DNA from: an uncultured Anaerolineae bacterium
GTDB lineage: Bacteria > Chloroflexota > Anaerolineae > Aggregatilineales > Phototrophicaceae
DNA: 64,000 nt
NCBI GenBank assembly: GCA_937995825.1
Contig: CALKJO010000005.1
Coordinates: 124,001 to 188,000 of the forward strand
Direction: 5' to 3'
Translations under genes and position numbers: made by a program
Notes under the pieces: model-generated
Databases searched by the model: none
What the model was told of the DNA's origin: nothing
The model's input: only the letters and a program-made list of their open reading frames with translations
Shown here: positions 32,194 to 42,995 of the stretch, one piece after another
How positions within the stretch are numbered: position 1 is the stretch's first letter
Layout: every line of letters begins with the position of its first letter

Positions 32194-34815
32194 TTAGCAG
32201 AGACTGCCGGAGCAGCCTATACTGCGTGTGGGCGTTAGCGTTGGGGTTCTGCTCGCCGTCGGCGTAAAGGTGCTGGTCGGTGTCGGCGTGTTGGTGTTCG
32301 TCGGCGTCAGTGATGGTGTTGGCGTGTTTGTCCGCGTCGGCGTATTCGTCCGCGTCGGCGTATTTGACGGCGTCCGCGTGATCGTCGGCGTGTTCGTCCG
32401 CGTTGGTGTCAATGTCTGCGTCGGCGTGTTCGTCCGCGTTGGTGTCAATGTCTGCGTTGGCGTGTTTGTCCGCGTCGGCGTCCGCGACGGTGTAAACGTC
32501 CGCGACGGTGTAAACGTCTGCGTCGGCGTAAATGTCCGCGTCGGCGTAAATGTCCGTGATGGCGTGAACGTCGGCGTCGGCGTCCGCGTCGGCGTGAACG
32601 TCGGCGTATTGGTCGGCGGCGGGACAGTCTCAACCGGAACTTCCTGATCCACAATGAAGCACTCAGGGACATCGAAGTAGAAGGTCGTGCCGTTGAACTG
32701 CGACGCATTCACGCCCGGCTGCGCCTGAGGCAGCGGCGGCGTTCCGACACCAAGGAACTGGACGTAGATCGGGAAGCTCGCGCCACCTGGCGGAATAGTG
32801 AGATTGTTGATCCACGTGCCTTCGCTGGTCACAGGAGCCTGACCGCCGACAGTTGGCGGCGTTGTATCGCCTGACGACGGCGCAAACTGCCACATGAGCA
32901 GGCTGCTGCCGAGCGTTGCACCGCCGCCGGAGACGCGCCAGAGCGCCATACTGCCGAAGCGTGTCCAGTTGATATTCATCCCGACCACCGTCGCCGGCGT
33001 GTTGCCCAGGTTAGTGATGAAGAAACGGGCGATACCGCTGCCCAGGGCGAAGTCCACCGCTGAGATGCGCAGCGGACTGACCACGCAGTCAGGCGTCGGC
33101 TGCGGCGGCTGCGTAGCGGCTGGCGGCGTAACATTGAAGGTCAGCGGACATTCCGTACCCTGGAAGATGACCGTGATGACCGTGCCGTTGAAATTATGCG
33201 GCTGCAGACCCGCAGAGAGTGGGAACGGTCCGTTAAAGAACGTCGCGCGCAGCGGGATTGTGCCAGGAACAGATCCGCCGCCGCCACTTGTCGCCGCCGG
33301 AATGGTGAGATTCGCGCCCGTGACAAACGGACCCTCGCTGACAGGCGCGCCTGCCACTGTCGCCGGCGATGTATCGATGCTGGCGGGACTGTAGATTACA
33401 CTGCTGCTCAGGAACATCGTGCCAACGCCCATGCTCGGATAGCTGGGAAGCGTCGCCCAGTTCAGGCTGACCCGGTGCAGCGTCAGCGGCAGGTAATAGT
33501 TGTTCCTGATCGTGAACGAGACCTGGTTATTGGTCAACTGCAGCGAGGTATCCAGCGAAACAAAGGAACAGTCAAACGCAGGCGGCAGCGTCGCTGTATC
33601 GGTCGGAGTCGCCGAGGCAGTCGAAGTCGGGGAGGGGGTGTTGGTCGACGTGAAGGTGCTGGTTGGCGAATTCGTCGGCACGTCCAGCGTCGGCGTGTTC
33701 GTCGGGGTTGGCGTCCGGAAAGTGATGTCCGGATCAGGCAGAGAACCGCTGATCGGAGCCGCGCGCGGCGCGCGGAACGATTCGTTGACAGCGGCGCGGC
33801 GCGCTTGCAGCGGCAGGAACGGCGCGATACCCAGCGGTGTCACCAACGGGTGATTGAAGGTGACAACAATGTTCACGGTGTCACCCGGACCGCCGGCATC
33901 GAGCCAAGGACGATTGAAGTTATTCGTCCAACCCTCCGCCTCCGCTTGGCTCCCCGGCGGCGGGAATTCCTGGAGCAAGCAAACAGGCATACGCGGATCA
34001 GTGCCAACATCCGGTGGCAGACTGACGAAACGCCGCTCCAGCGGATTTGCCTGATTCGGCTCATTGCCGGGCAGATACTTGATCCGCGACGAGCAGATCA
34101 TCACGTCGAACCAGCCGGGGCGATCCGATCCACGAAGCTGGGTATACTGCGGCGGCGAAACCGATGCGCCGGGCAGCGGACGATACCAGACATGATACCA
34201 GGGAACCCGCTCCGGGTTGGTTCCGGTGTCGCCGACGACTGGCTCCGGGATCGGGTTCGGTCCTAGACCTAAGCCAACCGCGCCGCGCCGCGCCTCGTCA
34301 ATAATGGACAGAATGCGCACCATGTCTTTGCGCCGCGCCTGGTCCTCCGGGTCTGCTGGGTCGCATTCCTTGCCGCCGTTCCAGGTGGCGAAAATGCTTT
34401 CGATGCCGCCGGTGTAGATGTCGAAAGTATCCGTCCCCAGCCCGTTGGGCGTGAAACTAGTATTGCGTGAGCCGCGCTGGTCGCCAGGATAAATGCTGCG
34501 CGAGATTTCATCGTTGCCGACACATGGCACAACCGAATTCGGGTCACCGGCAGGCACAGCTGGGCTGCCGCCTGATGCCGGCTGCGCCGGTAAATAGTTG
34601 AGCTGAAGCGGATACCGCGCTTCATCATACTGCCCGGTCGTAGCGTAACGCGCCGCAGCGCGCGCCGAGTTTTGCAGCGTCACCCACGCCTGAAAGATGC
34701 GCCCAAATTCGATAATCCCGAAGATGAGCAGCAGCAAGATCGGCAGGGTGAGGGCAAATTCGGCAAGCGTTTGCCCTCTCCTTCTCACAGCAGTACGTCT
34801 GTCTAATCGAGTCAT
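32194..34815 (-). CDS. TadE-like secreted protein with duplicated Ig-like domain and Thr/Pro mucin-like tail
   Basis: An 873-residue protein. The N-terminus [23 protein letters not shown] is a TadE/TadE-like pseudopilin helix. A large extracytoplasmic region follows, then a Thr/Pro/Ser linker (about 362-408), two related domains (about 410-570 and 575-720, each with a 'C...NW' start and an FNGT...EC end) and about 145 residues of TPT/NTPT repeats ending in GCSGSLC. The tail looks like a mucin-type, possibly O-glycosylated stalk. It is third in an operon of three TadE/TadG-like genes. The start ATG at 34815 has GGAGGGG upstream; a TTG at 34830 is unlikely. The function is probably cell-surface or pilus-related. 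Confidence 0.78.
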   Translation of the reverse strand: MTRLDRRTAVRRRGQTLAEFALTLPILLLLIFGIIEFGRIFQAWVTLQNSARAAARYATTGQYDEARYPLQLNYLPAQPASGGSPAVPAGDPNSVVPCVGNDEISRSIYPGDQRGSRNTSFTPNGLGTDTFDIYTGGIESIFATWNGGKECDPADPEDQARRKDMVRILSIIDEARRGAVGLGLGPNPIPEPVVGDTGTNPERVPWYHVWYRPLPGASVSPPQYTQLRGSDRPGWFDVMICSSRIKYLPGNEPNQANPLERRFVSLPPDVGTDPRMPVCLLQEFPPPGSQAEAEGWTNNFNRPWLDAGGPGDTVNIVVTFNHPLVTPLGIAPFLPLQARRAAVNESFRAPRAAPISGSLPDPDITFRTPTPTNTPTLDVPTNSPTSTFTSTNTPSPTSTASATPTDTATLPPAFDCSFVSLDTSLQLTNNQVSFTIRNNYYLPLTLHRVSLNWATLPSYPSMGVGTMFLSSSVIYSPASIDTSPATVAGAPVSEGPFVTGANLTIPAATSGGGGSVPGTIPLRATFFNGPFPLSAGLQPHNFNGTVITVIFQGTECPLTFNVTPPAATQPPQPTPDCVVSPLRISAVDFALGSGIARFFITNLGNTPATVVGMNINWTRFGSMALWRVSGGGATLGSSLLMWQFAPSSGDTTPPTVGGQAPVTSEGTWINNLTIPPGGASFPIYVQFLGVGTPPLPQAQPGVNASQFNGTTFYFDVPECFIVDQEVPVETVPPPTNTPTFTPTRTPTPTFTPSRTFTPTRTFTPTQTFTPSRTFTPSRTPTRTNTPTQTLTPTRTNTPTQTLTPTRTNTPTITRTPSNTPTRTNTPTRTNTPTPSLTPTNTNTPTPTSTFTPTASRTPTLTPTRSIGCSGSLC
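32225..32632 (-). repeat. Low-complexity DNA repeats encoding the Thr/Pro tail
   Basis: About 400 bp of imperfect 6- to 18-bp repeats built on ACNCCGACN on the coding strand, giving TPT and NTPT units. It is coding, not an intergenic array: there are no conserved direct repeats with unique spacers. Such tracts can change length by slippage, which would alter the stalk length of the surface protein. Confidence 0.8.
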
Positions 34816-34846
34816 TGTCCCCTCCGGCAAAAAACCCGGCGCAGCA

Positions 34847-37504
34847 TTACTGAGTTAAGCGCGTGAACATGCGAGACGCAATTTCATTGAACACCAGATT
34901 AAGCTCAGCCGCCGTCGGCGCGTTATAGTAATTGCCACAGCTTTCGCGCGGCGGCAGCGGCGCATAAGCATCCTGACTCAGATACCCTTCCGCAATCGCC
35001 CGCGCAATCGACAATTGACACGGACCTCGCTGACCGTAGTCTTCAGGACTGGCGGTCGCCGGATCGACGCCGTTGGGCAGCCGGTCGCGCAGGACAGGGC
35101 GCGACTGCCAGTAATCATCGTCGATGCGGAAGTTATCGCCAATATCCGCCAGATAGCGCAGCAGCTCCTCGCCCAGATAATCGCTGAGATTGACCGAGCG
35201 CAGACATTCCCAAAGCGCGCGATTGGTCAAGCCTGTACACTCTACGATCTCGCCATCCACGCGAACACTTGTCTTCTTGAAATCGATGCCGAAGCCGATG
35301 GTGAAGATAGTCGGCAGGAGCTGCTCGCCTGTGCGACCGGAAGCGCCAGCGATGTTGAGATTGGCGACGCCGAGCCAATCCGCCCAGTCACGGGCATAAT
35401 CATCCACATCGTAGAGTTCGATACAGTTGGGATAATCATCCATCGCCTGGAGATTGGGCTGAACCGCCAGCACGCTGCAGTAATTGCGGGTTTCCGGTCG
35501 CTTGTCGCTGCAGAACGGGAAGTATTTGTCGATCAGGATTTCGCCAGGACTCGTCTCCGTGCCATAGGGACACAGCCCGAACGAGCCGTAACCAGCGGGC
35601 GGGTAGATCTCGCGCGACGGGGTGGTATCGGTCAGATCGGGCGGCGTTCCGCGCAGCGGACGGTAAACGCCGCCAGCCGTCTGCGCGAACGGCTGCGCAG
35701 GCGATGGCAAGGTGACTCCGTTGCGGGACATCGGGCTGCTCGCGCCCGCTGCGCCGCTGCCGAGCATGACCATCATCCAGACCGCGCCTTCGCGGCGGGC
35801 ATTATTGAACAGGGCATTGTTGACCATCTGCAGAGCTTCGCCAAAGTTGCCGCCAGCGCACGACGCCTGCTGTTCATAGCTGGCGCGGCGGAACGGATTC
35901 TGATGTGTGTCACTCTCCCGGACGTACCAGAGCGGGGTGGTGAGAATGCTGTCGATCAGATAGTATTCATATCTCCGCTCGATTTCCAGCTCGATCACCG
36001 AAGTGGGCGTGCCATCGACATAGGCAAACTCCACGCCCGAACGCGAAGGCGGGTTCAGCGCCTGATCGAACGGACAGGCGCTGGCGACTGGGAAGTCAAG
36101 AATCTGCTTAGTCGGCGTGATCCGATAGTCGGCGTAAGTGCGAACACGTGTATAGTCGCGCAGTCCATCCCAGCGTCCGTCGTTATTGGTGTCGGCGTAA
36201 AAGCTGGGTTCAGCGCGCACACCGAGCAGTCGTCGAAGCACTTCAACCGCGCCCTCGCGATACTGAGGATGACCGACATCGAGGAGATTGCCAGCAGCGT
36301 CGCGGTTCAGCGTCCGCTCAACCTCGATCATCGGCGGCTGCGGTCCCTGACCATCCGGATCGATGAGATAGGCGGAACGGTCGAAAGCCACAAACGCCAC
36401 GCGGTCGCCGCGCAGGAAGTCGAGACGGGCGAGGAATTCCTCCGCCGCATTGCGAGCTGAGCGGAACGGCTCGCAGAGCAGATCGTCGAAGTTACCATCG
36501 CCGTTGGGGTCATTGCAGCAGCCGAAATAATCATACGTCGGCTGGAAGCCGGTAAATAACAACGGCGGCGGCGGCTGATCCGGATTCGGATTGGAATTGG
36601 AGTAGTGGAAGTGCTCCTCAAGATCAGCCACTGACATGCCCATATTAACAGCCGCCGTCTCATAGACCGTGCGCAGCCAATCGGGGACGGCATTCTTACT
36701 GTGTTCAGTGGTCGGCCAAGCGAACCACTGACACTCCGTGCGCAGCGCCTCGTCGTTCCAAGGGGTTGGATCCCAGGTGTAGTAAGTGTAAGAGGTGCGG
36801 TGCTGATCGTGGGTGGTATCGAGGATGGCTTTCCATGCCAAGGGGCGATAATATTCGATGACCGGTGGAATGTAAACTTTGTCGTAGCCCGCTGCCGCCC
36901 AAGTGCTGTATCGGGTATCTTCCAGCATCAACTCGGACACGTCGAAGACCAGCACGACATCGATCACTGCGGTCTGTGAAATGGCAGACTCGGTCAGGAT
37001 AATGCTCGGCTGTCCGAGCAGACGCAGAAACACCGTTGGCGACTCGATCTGCGCCGTGACACGCACCAGCTTGAGTTCATCCGGCGTGCAAAGCTGGCGA
37101 TAGCGCGCCTCATCGCCCGGATTGACAAAAACCGGATTGCCGTTGGAGTCACGCTGGATGTTCTGAGCGCGGCAGGTCTCAACCAAGACATTGGTTGGAT
37201 CGAGTCCATACAGCTCAATGAACTGGCGCGCTGCCAGCGTCAGCGTCGCAAAGCTGGCAGCTTCGCCGCTGATACCTGCGCTGGGATCGTCGGCAACACG
37301 CCGAAACTGCCCTGCCGCCGCAACCGCCGCCGCGTCCACCGCGCGCCGCAGGCTGCTGTAGCGGACGAACAGCAGCGATACATCGGTGACAATGCCGACA
37401 AATCCAACCAGGGCGATGAAGCCGAGCGCGAGGATGAGCAGTGACTGCCCGACTTGCCCGCGCCGCTTGAAATGCTTGAACACAGATGACAAAAAACTGT
37501 TCAT
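34847..37504 (-). CDS. TadG-like secreted protein with a degenerate VWA region
   Basis: An 885-residue protein. The N-terminus [20 protein letters not shown] plus [15 protein letters not shown] is typical of TadE/TadG-like proteins. It then carries a von Willebrand A-like region beginning [15 protein letters not shown]188-x-S190-x-L192 lacks the last MIDAS serine, and the later LTDG-type loop reads VMLGSG. Loops D332PNGDGNFD and D438TNNDGRWD resemble dockerin/EF-hand calcium loops. The start ATG at 37504 (MNSFLSSVF) has GGGAGC upstream and gives the pilin-like helix at residue 17; the frame from 37648 would overlap the upstream gene. Likely surface or pilus-associated adhesin; function inferred. 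Confidence 0.77.
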   Translation of the reverse strand: MNSFLSSVFKHFKRRGQVGQSLLILALGFIALVGFVGIVTDVSLLFVRYSSLRRAVDAAAVAAAGQFRRVADDPSAGISGEAASFATLTLAARQFIELYGLDPTNVLVETCRAQNIQRDSNGNPVFVNPGDEARYRQLCTPDELKLVRVTAQIESPTVFLRLLGQPSIILTESAISQTAVIDVVLVFDVSELMLEDTRYSTWAAAGYDKVYIPPVIEYYRPLAWKAILDTTHDQHRTSYTYYTWDPTPWNDEALRTECQWFAWPTTEHSKNAVPDWLRTVYETAAVNMGMSVADLEEHFHYSNSNPNPDQPPPPLLFTGFQPTYDYFGCCNDPNGDGNFDDLLCEPFRSARNAAEEFLARLDFLRGDRVAFVAFDRSAYLIDPDGQGPQPPMIEVERTLNRDAAGNLLDVGHPQYREGAVEVLRRLLGVRAEPSFYADTNNDGRWDGLRDYTRVRTYADYRITPTKQILDFPVASACPFDQALNPPSRSGVEFAYVDGTPTSVIELEIERRYEYYLIDSILTTPLWYVRESDTHQNPFRRASYEQQASCAGGNFGEALQMVNNALFNNARREGAVWMMVMLGSGAAGASSPMSRNGVTLPSPAQPFAQTAGGVYRPLRGTPPDLTDTTPSREIYPPAGYGSFGLCPYGTETSPGEILIDKYFPFCSDKRPETRNYCSVLAVQPNLQAMDDYPNCIELYDVDDYARDWADWLGVANLNIAGASGRTGEQLLPTIFTIGFGIDFKKTSVRVDGEIVECTGLTNRALWECLRSVNLSDYLGEELLRYLADIGDNFRIDDDYWQSRPVLRDRLPNGVDPATASPEDYGQRGPCQLSIARAIAEGYLSQDAYAPLPPRESCGNYYNAPTAAELNLVFNEIASRMFTRLTQ

Positions 37505-37527
37505 GGAAACTTGCTCCCGGCGCACGT

Positions 37528-38700
37528 TTACGGGAAAACGATATACGGTTCGACAGTCGGCAGCGGGAACGCCGCCCAAACATTGATGACCGGCATGTCG
37601 CCCAATGCCGTGAAGAACGGCAGATTGAGCAGCAAGCGGTGCTGCCAATGCATCTCGACAATCACGATGCCCTGGTTCGGCAGCATTTCACGCCGCGACT
37701 GATCCACCGGTCCCAGCGGGCTGTTGAGGTTGAAATTAGGCAGGTTCATCAACTGCTCAACCCGCTGCATCGTCCAAAGCGACCCGATGCAGCGCGTCCC
37801 TGGTATCCGATGATGTCCGAACCATGAAAAGCCGACTTGTTTCTCAGCATCCTCGATGGTTGCTGCCGTCGGATCGTAGCCGACGAGTTCGCTGTATTCA
37901 TTCTCGATTTCGAACAGCGGGTTGATTGCCGGCGCACCAGGTGAGAGAGCGCGGTCAACCAAGCCATTCTCATTGAAATCGAAGGGATCACGCGGTTCGA
38001 GCGGGACGAGCTGCGCATTTCCGCCTGCATCCTCGGTCACATCGCATTCATTGGCGTTGGTAGGATAGCGACCGACCACTACCATCTGCGGGACATCCTC
38101 TAGGATGGGGCGGTTTGCGCCGAGCCAAGGCGGATCGCCGCCAGTGCGGCTCGGCTTATCCGGATTGTTGCGGCGCGGATCGACGCGCGCCACCGCAAAG
38201 CCGGAAATGATGATGTCGTCCACGCCGTTGTCCTCCAGGCGAAGCGGCGGCATCGAGCGCAGCATGATGCAGATGACCGAGTCGTAGAAGCCGATGGCAT
38301 CCGAGAAATTCGGGATGGTCTCAGTGCAAAGCCCGGTCACCGGGTTGTAGTTGCGCGAACGCAGCCGAGCATTGTTGTCGCCATTGGCAGCATTCTCCGG
38401 CATGTGATACTCTGCCGACGGTAGCCAACTATTGGGAACGTACGTATGGACGTTATTCCATGACAGCGGCGAAAGCTGATCAGTGAACGTGGTTGCGCGG
38501 CGCGCGCCTGCGCGGGTTACGTCAAGCAGGTTGAGATAATTGTTGGCAAACCAGCCGATTTCAGTCAGACCCGCCAGCATGATGATCAGAATTGGGGTGA
38601 TCAGCGCCAACTCGACGACGCTCTGACCGGACTGGCGCTTGCCGTAGACAGCGGGCGTTCCGTCTAGAATTCGTATGATCGTGAGCAGTAACTTTCGCAT
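37528..38700 (-). CDS. TadE-like secreted protein
   Basis: A 390-residue protein. The basic start and helix QSVVELALITPILIIMLAGLTEIG, then NNYLNLLDVTRAGARRAT, match TadE-family pseudopilins. The extracytoplasmic part is longer than ordinary TadE (about 150-200 residues) and includes a D241FNENGLVD loop that resembles the calcium loops of the next gene product. The start ATG at 38700 is used; the frame from 38859 lacks a secretion-like N-terminus. It is first of the three-gene operon. No tadA, tadB or tadC is in the window, so the secretion machinery must lie elsewhere. Confidence 0.8.
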   Translation of the reverse strand: MRKLLLTIIRILDGTPAVYGKRQSGQSVVELALITPILIIMLAGLTEIGWFANNYLNLLDVTRAGARRATTFTDQLSPLSWNNVHTYVPNSWLPSAEYHMPENAANGDNNARLRSRNYNPVTGLCTETIPNFSDAIGFYDSVICIMLRSMPPLRLEDNGVDDIIISGFAVARVDPRRNNPDKPSRTGGDPPWLGANRPILEDVPQMVVVGRYPTNANECDVTEDAGGNAQLVPLEPRDPFDFNENGLVDRALSPGAPAINPLFEIENEYSELVGYDPTAATIEDAEKQVGFSWFGHHRIPGTRCIGSLWTMQRVEQLMNLPNFNLNSPLGPVDQSRREMLPNQGIVIVEMHWQHRLLLNLPFFTALGDMPVINVWAAFPLPTVEPYIVFP

Positions 38701-38859
38701 CGCGCACTCTCGAAAATGATTTTGACCCACCCAGAGTGATACTGCGAGTGCAATATCTTTACCCGCAAAACCATCATACCATAAGCATCTGTCACCAACT
38801 GCGCTGGTAGTGTGAAGAAGTTGATCGGATTTTGTAGAGATATTCGGATAGTGAGGCAC

Positions 38860-38886
38860 AAAAAAGGATGCGCCAGCCGCGCATCC
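38860..38886 (-). terminator. Rho-independent terminator of the PspA-kinase-regulator operon
   Basis: On the minus strand GGATGCGC (38886-38879) pairs with GCGCATCC (38873-38866) over a 5-nt loop and is followed by six T. It lies 5 nt after the stop at 38891. The remaining gap 38701-38859 before the pilus-type operon shows no firm promoter to the eye. Confidence 0.82.
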
Positions 38887-38890
38887 CGAG

Positions 38891-39649
38891 TTATCTAGGC
38901 TTGCTTAGAGCGCTTCCGCCTTGTTCCGCGGCGTGATAAGCGCGCTGGTCAAACAGCGCGTGCGCCTTAAGGACATAGCCGCGTCCATGCCGTGATTGCA
39001 GAATCATTGGGCGCTCCGGATCAAGCTCGATCTTGAGGCGCAGATTGCGAATATGGTTGCGAACAAGCGCCGAGTCGCCGACACCATTGGGATAGTGCCA
39101 GACATGGGTGAGCAGGTCTTCAGGCGTATGCAGTCGAAACGGACGCTCACACAGATACTTCAGCAGCTCATACTCGACCGGCGTGAGACTGATCTCACGG
39201 TCGTTGATATAAACGTAGTGATTATCCGGCACGAAGCGAATCAGAGTCCCGCCGTCAGACTGAAGAAGCATCGAACGGCGCAAATGCGCGCGCACACGCG
39301 CCGCCAGTTCGCGCGGTTGAAACGGTTTGCGAATGTAATCATCCCCGCCACTCTCAAAGGCGTCAACCACGCTGTGCGTTGCGCTTAAACTGGTCAAAAA
39401 GAGGATTGGGATTTTAGCGGTGTGTGAATGGTCGCGCAGCGTGCGGCAAAGTGCTGCTCCGTCCATATCCGGCAGAGCCATGTCAATGATGACTAGATCA
39501 GGGCGACCAACTTTCAGAAATTCAAGCGCATCACGCGCGGTCTGGGCGCGCGTGATGTAGTATCCTTCACGTTTAAGGACAACCTCAACCACATTGACCA
39601 ACTGCTCATCATCATCGACGATCAGTATTTCATGCATAGCTGTTGACAC
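38891..39649 (-). CDS. OmpR/PhoB-family response regulator
   Basis: A 252-residue protein: receiver domain with acidic VDDDE at the start, phospho-acceptor D56 in VIIDMALPD and the FQPRELAARV switch lysine region, then a C-terminal winged helix (EYELLKYLCERPFRLHTPEDLL, LVRNHIRNLRLKIE, GRGYVLKA). It binds DNA as a phosphorylated dimer. The start is a GTG at 39649 or the ATG at 39637; neither has a strong ribosome-binding site. An 85-bp gap separates it from the upstream regulator gene. Targets are unknown; the neighbouring pilus-type operon is a candidate. Confidence 0.9.
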   Translation of the reverse strand: MSTAMHEILIVDDDEQLVNVVEVVLKREGYYITRAQTARDALEFLKVGRPDLVIIDMALPDMDGAALCRTLRDHSHTAKIPILFLTSLSATHSVVDAFESGGDDYIRKPFQPRELAARVRAHLRRSMLLQSDGGTLIRFVPDNHYVYINDREISLTPVEYELLKYLCERPFRLHTPEDLLTHVWHYPNGVGDSALVRNHIRNLRLKIELDPERPMILQSRHGRGYVLKAHALFDQRAYHAAEQGGSALSKPR

Positions 39650-39734
39650 CGAGACGGAAAATAGGCTTGAGCCAAGTATAGTCGAACTCGAACCGAATCT
39701 CGGTGGGTAAGATGTGAAATATTCATGAATTCAT

Positions 39735-40424
39735 TTATTCACTGGCGATCATGTAGCCGACGCCGTGAATGGTGCGAATGTAACGCCGGTCGGTCGAACG
39801 CTCAATTTTGGCGCGCAGATTGCGAATATGCGCTCTTACCAAGTCGGGATCACCGGTATTAAAGGGGTATTCCCAGACCGCCTGAAGCAGATGCGCGGGC
39901 GACAGCGCCTGATCGGGATGCTCCATCATGTAGCGCAGCAGGCGATGCTCAGTCAAGGTGAGCTGGATCGGCTCGTCATCGATGAAGACCTGATAGGTGA
40001 ACGAGTCTAGTCGCAGATCGCCGACCTGAAGCGTGGCGTTGTTGGCTTTTTCCCGCGAGCCACGACGCAGCAGCGCGGCGATGCGTGCGCGCAGTTCCGC
40101 CAGCTCAGACGACTTAACCACGTAATCGTCCGCGCCTGCGTCCAGCCCATTGACGATGTCCTCTGTTGCGCCTTTGGCTGTGAGAAAGAGGATCGGCAGC
40201 GCAACATACCGCGGATGGCTGCGAAGCTGGCGGCAGATCGTGATCCCGTCGATCTCTGGCATGATAATGTCGAGGATCAGCAGATCGGGCAGCCGCTCTT
40301 CCAGAACCTGATTGAGGTTTAACCCAGAATTCAGCAGTGTCACATCATAGTGTTCATGCCTGAGGACACGCCCCAGCGTTTCAAGCACTTCCTGATCATC
40401 GTCGACTACAATCACGTGTGGCAT
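39735..40424 (-). CDS. OmpR/PhoB-family response regulator
   Basis: A 229-residue protein with a receiver ([10 protein letters not shown]52 in LILDIIMPE, switch region LTAKGATEDIV) and a winged-helix output (EHRLLRYMMEHPDQALSPAHLL, VRAHIRNLRAKIE, HGVGYMIA). It overlaps the end of the histidine kinase gene by 13 nt, so it is the likely cognate partner. It is a paralogue of the next regulator downstream. Confidence 0.91.
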   Translation of the reverse strand: MPHVIVVDDDQEVLETLGRVLRHEHYDVTLLNSGLNLNQVLEERLPDLLILDIIMPEIDGITICRQLRSHPRYVALPILFLTAKGATEDIVNGLDAGADDYVVKSSELAELRARIAALLRRGSREKANNATLQVGDLRLDSFTYQVFIDDEPIQLTLTEHRLLRYMMEHPDQALSPAHLLQAVWEYPFNTGDPDLVRAHIRNLRAKIERSTDRRYIRTIHGVGYMIASE

Positions 40425-42988
40425 ATCGGCACTCCCTGCATAATCGGCAGCCGGATAATAAAGCGCGTTCCCAGTTCTTCCTGACTGTCAACCGCAATTG
40501 TCCCGCCTACCCGCTCGACAACCTGACGACAGATATGCAGACCAATCCCTGTCCCCTCCCCGACCTTCTTGGTGGTGAAGAACGGCTTGAAAATCTTATC
40601 GCGTATCGCTTCGGGGATGCCCGATCCGTTATCCCAGACCACCACCTCCACCTCTGGATCACCCTCACGCCAGTGAACATCAATACCGATCTGAGCGTCA
40701 GGGCGACCGACAAGCGCGTCGTGCGCGTTAATGAGCAGGTTCAGCCAGACATCATCCAGCTCACCTCTAGATGCATACACTGGCGGTGGCGGCGTATCGA
40801 TTGTGCCGACGCGAACCCGAATGCGATCCCGTTCGATGTAAGACTTGACTAAGGCAACCGTCTCCTCAATCGTGGTTACCACATCGATTGGTTCGGGGGG
40901 ATTGCGGTCAGTGTCGAAGCGCGCGCTCGCCAGCAAACGCCGCACTACCGTTGACGCGCGCTTCCCCGCGCGCAGAATAGCGTTGAGAGAATGACGCATC
41001 TCGTCGTCAATATCCGTTCGATCCAAAAGCAGCTGGCTGTCCAGCACAATTGTTGCCACCGGATTGTTGATCTGATGGGCAACCGCCGCCGCCAGTTCGC
41101 CGATAGCAGAGAGGCGCTCGGTCTGAATCAGACGCGCCTGTGTGTCCTGAAGTTCACGCAGGCTGGTTTCAAGATCAAGCAGCAGCCGGGCGTTTGCCAA
41201 CGCCATTGACGCCTGGGCGATCAAGGCGCGCGCCAGCTCGACCTCGCGAGCAGTGAACTGGCGCTGTTCTGACAAGTCGCCGAACACTACGAGTCCCTGA
41301 CGCTCCCCGTGATACACCATAGCAATTGCCAGCAAAGATCGGCAGCCGCAGCTTTCAAGCAGCTTCCGCCCGCCTGGAGTTAAGCTGCTGCCAGATCGCT
41401 GCACCAGCGGACGATCCTCCTCAATGATCGCCATAATGTCGGAAAAAGCGCGCAGATCAAGCGAACGACGCGTGCCAATAAGCGCCTCACGTCCAATTGA
41501 CATCACGAGTCGTGGAAATGCGTCAGCGCCTGCCATCAACGCCAGGTCAAGCATTTGCGCATCGAGCAATCTGACGATCTCTTGTGCCTGGCGGTAATGA
41601 CGTTCCGTCACTCCCGCTGCCAGTCCGGTAACCAGTTCAAGCGCGGCGCGACCAGCGCGCCCCGCTTGTTGAAGCGCTCGCTCCGCTTGTTCGCGTGTTG
41701 CAACGACAGCGCGGAGCAGCCCATAAACCCGCTCTCCACCTTTGATTGGAATCAGCATCCGGGTCGCGCCATCATTTTCTGAAATGACAGGGCGGCGTGC
41801 ATCCAGCATAGTATCGAGCAAAGCCTGATCGTCGGAACTGAGCGGCATATCCGCGCCCGATGGATAGCCTTTCTCAAACGCGCGCGCCATCGAGACCAAA
41901 CGCTGCTCATCCCGATTCCACTGGTAGACTTCTGCATGATGGACATCGATCACTTTGAGAAGCTGATTGCAGATATTCAACAGCAGCACATCCAGGGAGA
42001 GGCTCTCGTTGATTGCCAGACTTGCGTCGACCAGCGCCTTGAGTTCGCGATTGCGCTGGATACTTTCCTCATGAACGCGGGCATTTTCGATGGCAATAGC
42101 GGCATACGCAGCCAGGTTGAGCAGCAGCTCCTGATGGCGAAGGTCGAACAGATTGTCTTTGTTCTTATTGCTCACACCCAGAACACCGATCGTACTGCCT
42201 TTAAGCCCAATCGGCACGTAGAGCAAAGAGTTGACAAAATACTCCGTTTTGACTTTGAGAGGCCCGCTTGCGCCGATCAAAGCCGGCTGACCACTCCGAA
42301 ACACTTCACCAGCAAGCGTGTCGCGGGTTTTCACGCGAAAGTTGCGCGCTATTTCCTGGTCGATACCAACGCGGGCGCGCAGGTACAGCTCGCTGTTGTC
42401 GCCATCGGGCATCAGGATCATGCCTTCATCCGCGTCGGTGAGCCGCCGCGCTGCGCCAACCACACGATTCAGCACCTCGCTCAAGTCCAGCACTTCGGTG
42501 AGCGAACGACCCAACGCGAGCAGCGTCTCCACTTCCTCGTCTCGACGATCCGACAGCGCGCTCATCAGCCCTTGTGAAGATACCCGACTCGGTAAATTGA
42601 GCGGCGCAGTGTTAACAAGACCATCCTGTATGGGAGATTGGGTGAACCGCCGAAGCTTGGCAAGCAGCACATCCTGGTCAAGCGTGGTCACGATTTCCGC
42701 CCGCGTGCGCCGCGCATTGATATCCCCCAACGCATCGGAGACATAGGCGATCAAAGGCGGCGCATTCTCAACATCAGCCAAAGCGACGATCGTCGCTTCG
42801 CGTGTCCAGCGGTCGAACATAGCAGCATCAACGATAGCAGCCGCGATCTTATCCTGAATGATCGCGCACAAAGCATCTCGATGAGAGAAGGCGAACTGAA
42901 GCTCCCAGCCATGATCAGTGAGGGCGCGCTTAATTTGCAGCGCCAGATCATAATCACCAGCAACGATTAGGAGTGTCTGCGCGCCCAT
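40412..42988 (-). CDS. Soluble GAF sensor histidine kinase with an N-terminal pseudo-receiver
   Basis: An 858-residue protein without membrane helices. Residues about 1-120 look like a degenerate receiver ([19 protein letters not shown]) lacking parts of the active site. GAF-like domains follow (about 145-310, 315-460, 470-610), then the H-box with H638 in [13 protein letters not shown]-box [13 protein letters not shown]1 DNGSGIPE, F-box FKPFFTTK and G2 [12 protein letters not shown]. The partner is the regulator that overlaps its 3' end. It begins 7 nt after the PspA-like gene, suggesting an envelope-stress link. Confidence 0.9.
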   Translation of the reverse strand: MGAQTLLIVAGDYDLALQIKRALTDHGWELQFAFSHRDALCAIIQDKIAAAIVDAAMFDRWTREATIVALADVENAPPLIAYVSDALGDINARRTRAEIVTTLDQDVLLAKLRRFTQSPIQDGLVNTAPLNLPSRVSSQGLMSALSDRRDEEVETLLALGRSLTEVLDLSEVLNRVVGAARRLTDADEGMILMPDGDNSELYLRARVGIDQEIARNFRVKTRDTLAGEVFRSGQPALIGASGPLKVKTEYFVNSLLYVPIGLKGSTIGVLGVSNKNKDNLFDLRHQELLLNLAAYAAIAIENARVHEESIQRNRELKALVDASLAINESLSLDVLLLNICNQLLKVIDVHHAEVYQWNRDEQRLVSMARAFEKGYPSGADMPLSSDDQALLDTMLDARRPVISENDGATRMLIPIKGGERVYGLLRAVVATREQAERALQQAGRAGRAALELVTGLAAGVTERHYRQAQEIVRLLDAQMLDLALMAGADAFPRLVMSIGREALIGTRRSLDLRAFSDIMAIIEEDRPLVQRSGSSLTPGGRKLLESCGCRSLLAIAMVYHGERQGLVVFGDLSEQRQFTAREVELARALIAQASMALANARLLLDLETSLRELQDTQARLIQTERLSAIGELAAAVAHQINNPVATIVLDSQLLLDRTDIDDEMRHSLNAILRAGKRASTVVRRLLASARFDTDRNPPEPIDVVTTIEETVALVKSYIERDRIRVRVGTIDTPPPPVYASRGELDDVWLNLLINAHDALVGRPDAQIGIDVHWREGDPEVEVVVWDNGSGIPEAIRDKIFKPFFTTKKVGEGTGIGLHICRQVVERVGGTIAVDSQEELGTRFIIRLPIMQGVPICHT

Positions 42989-42995
42989 TTCTACC

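Noticed and set aside
32225..32632. Possible CRISPR array or intergenic tandem repeat
   Set aside because: Units are short, imperfect and in frame with a protein; there are no constant repeats with unique spacers and no cas genes.
32228..32647. Plus-strand open frame of Gly/Val repeats across the tail-coding region
   Set aside because: It is the antisense reading of the Thr/Pro repeat DNA; no ribosome-binding site, and the opposite strand has the clear TadE-like protein.
35015..36460. Long plus-strand open frame (481 codons) opposite the TadG-like gene
   Set aside because: Composition is Arg-rich with no domain; the minus strand carries a full secreted protein. Long antisense frames are common in this GC-rich DNA.
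38701..38859. Promoter candidates for the pilus-type operon such as TATGAT near 38770
   Set aside because: No -35 box at suitable spacing could be found, so no site is called although a promoter must lie in this gap.
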